Shown here: positions 7,745 to 12,597 of the stretch, in pieces
Layout of the letters: each line of letters opens with the position of its first letter
How positions within the stretch are numbered: position 1 is the stretch's first letter
NCBI GenBank assembly: GCA_910585635.1
Contig: CAJUFE010000036.1
Span: forward strand, 28,216 to 46,942
Direction: 5' to 3'
Origin: an uncultured Lachnospiraceae bacterium
GTDB taxonomy: Bacteria; Bacillota; Clostridia; Lachnospirales; Lachnospiraceae
DNA length: 18,727 bases
The notes under the pieces: model-generated
Told to the model about the DNA's origin: nothing
Seen by the model: the letters and a program-made list of their open reading frames with translations, nothing else
The model's database searches: none
Program-made: the position numbers and the translations under genes

Positions 7745-8731
7745 TTGAGACGAGCAAGATATGACAAGACGATGAAACGAGGGATGCTGGCAGGCGCCGC
7801 CTTGGGCGTAGTGACGGCGGTGGTGCTGGGCATCGGGAGCTCCTTTGGCGCGGAGCCTGTCCCTACGGGCTGGATCAAGGACCAGACAGGGATAGACCGC
7901 TACTATGGCGAGGATGGGCAGATGTGGATCGATAAGGTCACGCCGGACGGCTACTATGTGGACGGGACGGGCGCATGGGTCCCGGATATGTTTGATGTTT
8001 CAAAGTTCACCACGATCCCGGCGGACGCTAAGAGCCTGATGGTGGTGGAAGGACATGGGACCGCGGCCAGGATCGCCTTTTATGTGAAGGAAGAGATCGA
8101 TGGGGCAGGGACCTCCAAAGCGGCGGGCTCAGGGAGTACCGGACCGGGCGGCCAGACCGTCACAGAGGCTGCCGGATCGGGCGGCCAGACCGCCACAGAG
8201 GCTGCAGGGCCAGGCGGCAGCTCCGCACAGGCGGGCTTTCGCTGGAAGAAGCTCACGGATTCCGGCGGCTATGTGGGGCGCAACGGCATCGGAAAGGAAC
8301 GGGAAGGCGACGAGAGGACGCCCAGGGGCCTGTATACCCTGGATGAAGCCTTTGGCACGAAGCCGGGCCAGGCGGATTTTGCAGTCCCTTATCTGCAGGT
8401 GGATGACGGCTATTACTGGGTGGGGGATAATGCCTCCCCCTACTATAACACCATGGTGGATATCCGCAAGACCGGGAACGTATTTGACACGGCGGCCTCC
8501 GAGCATCTGAGCACCATCGGCGGGAAGGCATACCATTACTGCATGGCCGTAGGGTATAATAAGGAGCAGACGCCCTATAAGGGGTCGGCGATCTTCCTCC
8601 ACTGCACCGACGGGCCAGGTACAGCCGGCTGTATCGCGATCCCGGAGGCCGATATGGTCACGGTGCTCAAGAACCTGGCCAGGCCGGCCTATATCCTGAT
8701 CGATGACGGAGAGAAGCTTAAAGAGTATTGA
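7745..8731 (+). CDS. Exported L,D-transpeptidase-like (YkuD-type) protein
   Basis: A 328-residue protein. A basic N-terminus and hydrophobic segment (about residues 11-35) indicate a signal peptide or anchor. Residues about 40-80 are one cell-wall-binding-like repeat ('DRYYGEDGQMW', 'GYYVDGTGAW'). A Gly/Ala/Ser linker contains two 33-bp DNA repeats (8146-8178, 8179-8211). The C-terminal domain has 'EGDERTPRGLY' and the catalytic signature H286-C-x8-C296 ('HCTDGPGTAGCI') of the YkuD family, which forms 3-3 peptidoglycan cross-links or attaches proteins through a catalytic cysteine. The start could be TTG 7745 (behind AAGAGG) or ATG 7772. It lies 27 bp after the hydrogenase gene with no terminator between, so it may be cotranscribed. 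Confidence 0.8.
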   Translation: MRRARYDKTMKRGMLAGAALGVVTAVVLGIGSSFGAEPVPTGWIKDQTGIDRYYGEDGQMWIDKVTPDGYYVDGTGAWVPDMFDVSKFTTIPADAKSLMVVEGHGTAARIAFYVKEEIDGAGTSKAAGSGSTGPGGQTVTEAAGSGGQTATEAAGPGGSSAQAGFRWKKLTDSGGYVGRNGIGKEREGDERTPRGLYTLDEAFGTKPGQADFAVPYLQVDDGYYWVGDNASPYYNTMVDIRKTGNVFDTAASEHLSTIGGKAYHYCMAVGYNKEQTPYKGSAIFLHCTDGPGTAGCIAIPEADMVTVLKNLARPAYILIDDGEKLKEY

Positions 8732-8794
8732 GTAGTTTAAAGAGTATCGAGTATCCTCGAGTATCTTAAAGAGTATCGAGTATCCTCGAGTATC
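8718..8794 (+). repeat. Short tandem repeat straddling the stop codon
   Basis: Two perfect adjacent 29-bp copies (8737-8765 and 8766-8794) beginning TTAAAGAGTATCGAGTATCC, preceded by a 17-bp partial copy (8718-8734, one mismatch) that encodes the last residues and stop of the transpeptidase-like gene. GAGTAT occurs seven times. It looks like replication-slippage expansion of the gene's 3' end. Confidence 0.9.
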
Positions 8795-8795
8795 C

Positions 8796-8826
8796 GAGGC
8801 TGCCGCGTTGTGCGGCGGCCTCTTTT
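8796..8826 (+). terminator. Intrinsic terminator after the transpeptidase-like gene
   Basis: GAGGCTGCCGC (8796-8806) pairs with GCGGCGGCCTC (8812-8822) with one G-T wobble. The loop is GTTGT, followed by TTTT (8823-8826). Confidence 0.85.
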
Positions 8827-8929
8827 GGCGGTGGTGGCCTTAGGCCCCTCCATTTGAGTGAATATTCTGAAAATAATAAAAAAGATCCGACGATGATCTT
8901 GCCAAATATTGTGTATAGTTAAAATGATC

Positions 8930-9018
8930 CGAAAAATTTAATACAGATAAGAAAAATACAAAAAATAAAGAAAAAATCCGAAAAAAGTATTGACAGATCG
9001 GCGTTTATCTACTATAAT
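8930..9018 (+). promoter_or_regulatory. Very strong promoter with phased upstream A-tracts
   Basis: TTGACA (8990-8995), a 17-bp spacer and TATAAT (9013-9018) are a perfect consensus. Upstream, A-tracts begin at 8932, 8952, 8960, 8971 and 8981, most about one helical turn apart, like the UP elements and curved DNA in front of rRNA promoters. No protein gene follows, so the product should be RNA, starting near 9023-9025. Confidence 0.85.
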
Positions 9019-9022
9019 GATG

Positions 9023-9631
9023 ACAACAAAACAAAGGAGGGCGGGGCCGATGCACAGGGGTACATAAAATCTAAAGAAGGAGGTACGGACCACCAAAAAC
9101 ATAAGTGACGCTCCCTCATGATACCCATTGGTCATGAGAGAAGAGCAAAAGGAAAAACCCATTTTGGAGAGGATGTCCGAAGCTAAAGCGCATGGAGTGA
9201 GTAAGAGCGGCGAGAGTGCCCGTGGACGAGATGCTCATGGCGTAGGCTGTGGATAGGATCTTGCCGGCTATGGCAAGTGATGAAAGATCGGTTTAGTGAT
9301 ATGACGAGAAAGTATTATTAGGACGAAGAGATCACGCATAGAGAGGATAGTAGAAGAAAGATCACTTGAAGGACAGAAGGATCCAAGGATGGGGATACAA
9401 TTTCATATAGAAGATAGATGAGACAGGGAAATGATGAATGCATGACCCAAAGGACCAGACAAGAGATCTAAGAGCTGGTAAACATCACAAAGGCTGCTGA
9501 TGAGGATAGATGGGGAACTCCATCAGGGGCGAGAGAATGAAAAAAGATAAAGATAGAGAGGTTCAGTCCCATGGATGAGATAGCCTGAGGGGCGGATATC
9601 GAAGAGAAAAGTCGGTATCCGCTCCTTTTTT
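9023..9631 (+). ncRNA. Large structured noncoding RNA, about 610 nt, family not identified
   Basis: The unit is bounded by a consensus promoter and a strong terminator and contains no open frame with the length or start signals of a protein gene. The plus strand is strikingly purine-rich. Local hairpins include CTCATG...CATGAG (9115-9139 region), CTTGCC/GGCAAG with loop GGCTAT (9260-9277), ACCAG/CTGGT (9454-9479 region), GATGG/CCATC (9509-9524 region), and a possible GAGGG/CCCTC closing pair (9037-9041 with 9113-9117). AAGTGAT (9275-9281 region) can also pair with ATCACTT (9361-9367). Length and architecture are like the large ornate bacterial RNAs (ROOL, OLE, GOLLD), but I could not match conserved sequence to any. 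It is not recognisably RNase P RNA, tmRNA, SRP or 6S RNA. A long untranslated leader is unlikely because the terminator precedes an oppositely oriented gene. Confidence 0.72.
9589..9631 (+). terminator. Terminator of the large noncoding RNA
   Basis: A 12-bp stem (9589-9600 with 9614-9625, core GGCGGATA/TATCCGCT) with a 13-nt A-rich loop is followed by TTTTTT (9626-9631). Confidence 0.9.
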
Positions 9632-9662
9632 GTGTGAGTGGGCCAGGCGTCAGGTGGGCGGC

Positions 9663-10577
9663 TCACTCCAGCCCTTCCAGGTCAAAGGGTGGGGTATAGC
9701 TTTTACTGGCGCTGCTCTTATCCTGCATGAACCCTTGGGTAAGTCCCAGACGGATGGCCTCCTCTACCACCTTCTGGTATTCATAGGTGGTGATCCGCCG
9801 GTTGAGCCCGGGGTGGTCCTTGGCGTGATAAAAGGGGGTATACTGGCTCAGCAGGCTGATCAGATACATATCCTTGGGGAGCGTATCCGCCATCCAGCGG
9901 AGCAATTGCATCGAATCTTCTTTAGCGCCGGGAAGGACCATATGGCGGATCAGCACGCCGCGTTTTAACAGGCCGGTCCCAGGGTCCAGGACAGGGGCGC
10001 CGGTCTGTAAGATCATATGGAGGATCGCTTTTGACGCCACCTGGAAGTAGTCGGCTGCCTGGGAATAGTCCGCGGATAAGCGTGGGCTTTTATATTTCAG
10101 GTCTGGCAGGTAGATATCCACATAGCCTTCCAGTGCGTCGATCGTCTCTGTGCGCTCATAGCCGCTGGTGTTATAAGCGACCGGGATCTTGAGCTCCGGG
10201 CGGGCCTGCTCGATGGCTCTTACGATATGGGGCAAAAACTGGGTGGGTGTCACCAGGTCGATATTGTGGGCCCCCTGAGCCTGGAGCTTTAAAAATATGG
10301 AAGAGAGCTGGCGGTCGGTCAGCTCTTTTCCTATGCCCTGCTGACTGATCGGATGGTTCTGACAGAAACAGCAGCGCAAGGTACAGCCGGTAAAAAATAC
10401 AGCGCCGCTCCCGCCGGTACCGCTGATGCAGGGTTCTTCCCAGAGATGGAGGGATGCCCGGGCGGCTTTTAGCACATGGGAGCATCCGCAAAAACCCACA
10501 TCGGTCCTTCGGTCCTTGTGGCATCTGCGAGGGCAGAGCGTGCAGTCTTGGTAGCTGCTGAAAGAGATAGAGGACAT
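9663..10577 (-). CDS. Radical SAM protein, PflX-like (COG1313)
   Basis: A 304-residue protein if it starts at ATG 10577, which sits 8-9 nt from AAGGTGG; ATG 10583 and GTG 10589 are alternatives. The N-terminus is cysteine-rich (CTLCPRRC, then GFCGC). The radical SAM motif C65-x3-C69-x2-C72 ('CTLRCCFC') follows shortly after, and would bind a [4Fe-4S] cluster and S-adenosylmethionine. This order matches the PflX family, relatives of pyruvate-formate-lyase activating enzyme whose own substrate is not established. No glycyl-radical enzyme gene is next to it. The gene stands alone on the minus strand with its own promoter. Function beyond radical SAM chemistry is unknown. Confidence 0.85.
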   Translation of the reverse strand: MSSISFSSYQDCTLCPRRCHKDRRTDVGFCGCSHVLKAARASLHLWEEPCISGTGGSGAVFFTGCTLRCCFCQNHPISQQGIGKELTDRQLSSIFLKLQAQGAHNIDLVTPTQFLPHIVRAIEQARPELKIPVAYNTSGYERTETIDALEGYVDIYLPDLKYKSPRLSADYSQAADYFQVASKAILHMILQTGAPVLDPGTGLLKRGVLIRHMVLPGAKEDSMQLLRWMADTLPKDMYLISLLSQYTPFYHAKDHPGLNRRITTYEYQKVVEEAIRLGLTQGFMQDKSSASKSYTPPFDLEGLE

Positions 10578-10628
10578 TGCCATCACCACCTTTTGTCCAG
10601 ATAGGATCGATCATATTTTGATATCCCC

Positions 10629-10657
10629 ATCATATCGGACTGGCAGAAAAAATGCAA
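10629..10657 (-). promoter_or_regulatory. Promoter of the radical SAM gene
   Basis: On the minus strand, TTGCAT (10657-10652), a 17-bp spacer and TATGAT (10634-10629) lie about 50 bp upstream of the start. The -10 is close to consensus, the -35 weaker. Confidence 0.5.
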
Positions 10658-10787
10658 GAGAAAGTGACCGCTGCCTTGGCTTAGCCGATATTGGGGTCTG
10701 AGAGGATCGCAACAGATCGTCGCCCGATCCCGTACTTAATAATAGAGGGATGGACGTGATGTGCGCAGGACGGAGGTGGGGGATGGG

Positions 10788-11441
10788 ATGAAGGTGGCTG
10801 TTTATGGGACCAGCAGGGAATGGATGCGCCATATGGCATCCTGCTTCCGCTTGTGTGAAGAGCTGATCGGACCGATCGAGGTGGATCTGTTGGACTCGGA
10901 GACACGATTTTGGCATGCGCTTGGCAAAGAGCATTATGATCTGGTGATGCTCTGCGGTCTGCCGGGCCGTCTGGTCAGCAGGGGGCGGCTCTTAAAGTAT
11001 CTGGAACGGCTGTGGGGAGAGATGAGCAAGGCAGAGACAAGGTATGTATGGCGATTTGGCCGAAAGCAGATCATCCTGGCGGAAAGCGAGATCTACTATA
11101 TCCGCTCTATCCAAAAGGAAGTCAGCGTCCATACGGCCAGGTGCGGCTATCGGATCAGCACCAACATGAAGCGGGAGGAGGAACGGCTTTCCGGGGATCA
11201 GTTCCTGCGGATCCATCGGGATTGCATGGTGAACCTGGCACATGTCCATCTGCTGGATGGGGATCAGCTCTGGATGAAAAATGGAGAGGCTCTACAGATC
11301 AGTATACGGAGACGAAAAAAGGTCCGGGAGGAGCTGCATCGTTTTGGGGTGGAAAAAATGGGGGCAGGTAATGCGGGGGAAGGAGATCCAGGGGCCAAGG
11401 ATGCCGGTGTAAAAGGAGACGGACCGTCTGGCTCGTTTTGA
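10788..11441 (+). CDS. LytTR-family DNA-binding regulator with degenerate receiver
   Basis: A 217-residue protein starting at ATG 10788, 6-8 nt after GGAGGTGGGG; an in-frame GTG at 10761 lacks such a site. Residues about 88-186 are a LytTR DNA-binding domain ('EIYYIRS', 'FLRIHRDCMVNL', 'NGEALQISIRRRKKV'). The N-terminal about 85 residues look like a shortened response-regulator receiver, but the expected phospho-acceptor position in 'YDLVMLCGLPG' is C56, not Asp, and the domain is about 35 residues short. Phosphorylation by a classical histidine kinase is therefore unlikely. A low-complexity Gly/Ala/Asp tail follows. No kinase gene is adjacent. Targets are unknown; a pair of 21-bp-phased repeats right after the gene is a candidate site. 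Confidence 0.82.
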   Translation: MKVAVYGTSREWMRHMASCFRLCEELIGPIEVDLLDSETRFWHALGKEHYDLVMLCGLPGRLVSRGRLLKYLERLWGEMSKAETRYVWRFGRKQIILAESEIYYIRSIQKEVSVHTARCGYRISTNMKREEERLSGDQFLRIHRDCMVNLAHVHLLDGDQLWMKNGEALQISIRRRKKVREELHRFGVEKMGAGNAGEGDPGAKDAGVKGDGPSGSF

Positions 11442-11474
11442 CGAAAGGGGGTCCAAAAGCTGCGAAAGGGTGTC
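11442..11474 (+). repeat. Direct repeat pair, 21-bp period
   Basis: CGAAAGGGGGTC (11442-11453) and CGAAAGGGTGTC (11463-11474) differ at one base and are spaced 21 bp start to start, two helical turns. LytTR proteins bind such phased direct repeats, but the bases do not match the AgrA-type consensus. Confidence 0.45.
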
Positions 11475-11517
11475 GAACATTGCGGCGGGCTGCCTGCGGT
11501 GTTAAGCTGGAGAGGTC

Positions 11518-11574
11518 TAGCGGATATTCTGTCCGCTACGTGAAGCTCCGGCGCTGTCATGGGGGGCGCCGGAG
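11518..11574 (+). terminator. Tandem hairpins downstream of the LytTR gene
   Basis: TAGCGGA/TCCGCTA (11518-11524 with 11532-11538) is followed by a perfect 9-bp GC stem CTCCGGCGC/GCGCCGGAG (11546-11554 with 11566-11574). Only a weak T-rich stretch (TCTTTC) follows, so terminator strength is uncertain. Confidence 0.5.
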
Positions 11575-11617
11575 GGTCTTTCATGAAAGCTCGTTACTTT
11601 TCACACCCACGCCAGCT

Positions 11618-11785
11618 GTTGGATAGTAACAGTTCAGATAGGTCTGCGCGTTTACCGCGCTGACCGTACGACATCGTGCCCTTTGGGTAAAACGTGGCGG
11701 TCGCAAGCATCCGGCCCATCGCGTAGCGATCTCCAATGACCGGATGCCGTAACAGTTCAGGGTATCTGAACTGTTACGTTGGATA
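11618..11785. mobile_element. Miniature inverted-repeat element with 8-bp target duplication
   Basis: The element is 11626-11777 (152 bp). Its ends are perfect 15-bp inverted repeats, GTAACAGTTCAGATA (11626-11640) and the complement at 11763-11777. It is flanked by exact direct repeats GTTGGATA (11618-11625 and 11778-11785), a textbook target-site duplication. A third copy of GTAACAGTTCAG (11749-11760) makes a 12-bp hairpin with the right end. Internal hairpins include GCGCG/CGCGC and CATCCGG/CCGGATG. It encodes no transposase. GTAA termini and 8-bp duplications are the signature of the IS66 family, which may mobilise it in trans. It sits about 40 bp upstream of the rpsO promoter. Confidence 0.9.
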
Positions 11786-11818
11786 GATGCAGGCGCATGA
11801 CCGTCCGGAAAAAGATCG

Positions 11819-11847
11819 TTGACAAGAAAGAAAGCCTGTGCTATAGT
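11819..11847 (+). promoter_or_regulatory. Promoter of rpsO
   Basis: TTGACA (11819-11824), a 17-bp spacer and TATAGT (11842-11847) precede the ribosomal protein gene, giving a leader of about 100 nt. Confidence 0.8.
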
Positions 11848-11864
11848 CTAACGGTATGGATGAA

Positions 11865-11913
11865 CGCCCCGACTCGGCTGCTGGCATCTCCAGCCGCGGC
11901 TTGGTCCAGGGTA
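11865..11913 (+). promoter_or_regulatory. rpsO leader hairpin, possible S15 autoregulatory site
   Basis: The leader can form CGGCTG...CAGCCG, with an inner CTGG/CCAG pairing (about 11875-11897), near further GC-rich segments. S15 represses its own mRNA in many bacteria through leader structures; here the role is only inferred from position. Confidence 0.35.
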
Positions 11914-11952
11914 AGGTTTTAGAAAGAAGAGCGAGTTAAGGAGGAGACTGAG

Positions 11953-12219
11953 ATGATCTCAAAGGAAAAGAAGGCGGCGATCATCGCCGAATATGGAAGA
12001 AAGCCAGGCGATACCGGTTCACCGGAGGTGCAGATCGCCATCTTATCGGCCAGGATCGCAGAGCTGACAGAGCATTTAAAGAGTAACCCCAAGGACCATC
12101 ATTCCAGGAGAGGTATGCTGATGATGGTAGGCCAGAGGCGCGGCCTGTTGAACTATTTAAAGAAGACCGATCTGGAGGGGTATCGTGCGCTGATCGTAAA
12201 GCTTGGTATCAGAAAGTAA
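11953..12219 (+). CDS. rpsO: 30S ribosomal protein S15
   Basis: An 88-residue protein (family usually 88-89) with family hallmarks: 'DTGSPEVQIA', 'HLKSNPKDHHSRRGML', 'VGQRRGLLNYL' and a basic C-terminus ending 'LGIRK'. S15 binds the central domain of 16S rRNA early in small-subunit assembly. AAGGAGGAGA precedes ATG 11953. It has its own promoter and a terminator right after it, and lies upstream of pnp, the usual bacterial order. Confidence 0.97.
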   Translation: MISKEKKAAIIAEYGRKPGDTGSPEVQIAILSARIAELTEHLKSNPKDHHSRRGMLMMVGQRRGLLNYLKKTDLEGYRALIVKLGIRK

Positions 12220-12241
12220 GGTCATCAAATGGGTCCATGAC

Positions 12242-12265
12242 TAGGGTGGAGTTTTCTCCACCCTA
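12242..12265 (+). terminator. Terminator after rpsO
   Basis: TAGGGTGGAG (12242-12251) pairs perfectly with CTCCACCCTA (12256-12265) around a TTTT loop; TTATTG follows. The U-tract is imperfect, so partial readthrough into pnp is plausible. Confidence 0.7.
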
Positions 12266-12597
12266 TTATTGCCGTGGACGATCCGGCTGCTGCGTGCCCG
12301 CTATCCTGTGCGGGGCGGCGCGCAAGGTCCAGGCGGATCGTGAGGTCGGCAGGATCTGACCGCAGACGGCAGCGGAGGCTGCCAGACAAGGGATCCGGGG
12401 GTTGTGCCGGAAGAGATACTCCGAAGCCACTGAAGTAGGCATAGCCGTGCCATAAGGGGAGGACGGCGGTGCCCAGTCCAGTAGTTTCGGCGTCTTCTGC
12501 CACCGTCCCGGACATTAGGCGAGCGCACAAAACATCTTCGCGCCCGGCGCGCGGCAGTGTTTTGGAGAGCGTCCATGAAAAGTAAAGGAGACAGGAC
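12266..12597 (+). promoter_or_regulatory. Structured rpsO-pnp spacer / pnp leader
   Basis: About 330 bases without a supported gene. Stems visible include CCCGC/GCGGG (about 12297-12315), GGCAGC/GCTGCC around GGAG (about 12367-12382), a GGAC...GTCC-bounded stem with GGTG/CACC (about 12462-12512), and CAAAACA/TGTTTTG (about 12527-12565) closing over a GC-rich core. The last lies just before the pnp ribosome site. No clear sigma promoter is seen. pnp leaders in other bacteria form hairpins cleaved by RNases for autoregulation; similar control is inferred here. Confidence 0.45.

Noticed and set aside
8718..8794. CRISPR-like array
   Set aside because: The repeats are directly adjacent with no unique spacers, and no cas genes are nearby.
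9173..9256. 27-codon ORF inside the large RNA (starts MSEAKAHGV)
   Set aside because: The GGAGAGG motif abuts the ATG with unusable spacing, and the peptide is low-complexity.
9023..9631. RNase P RNA, tmRNA, SRP RNA or T-box leader
   Set aside because: Their diagnostic conserved segments (for example GAGGAAAGTCC or GGGTGGTACCGCG) were not found, and no synthetase or biosynthesis gene follows.
12390..12470. Cobalamin riboswitch in the rpsO-pnp spacer, prompted by 'GAAGCCACTG'
   Set aside because: Other conserved cobalamin-riboswitch blocks are absent and the downstream gene does not fit.
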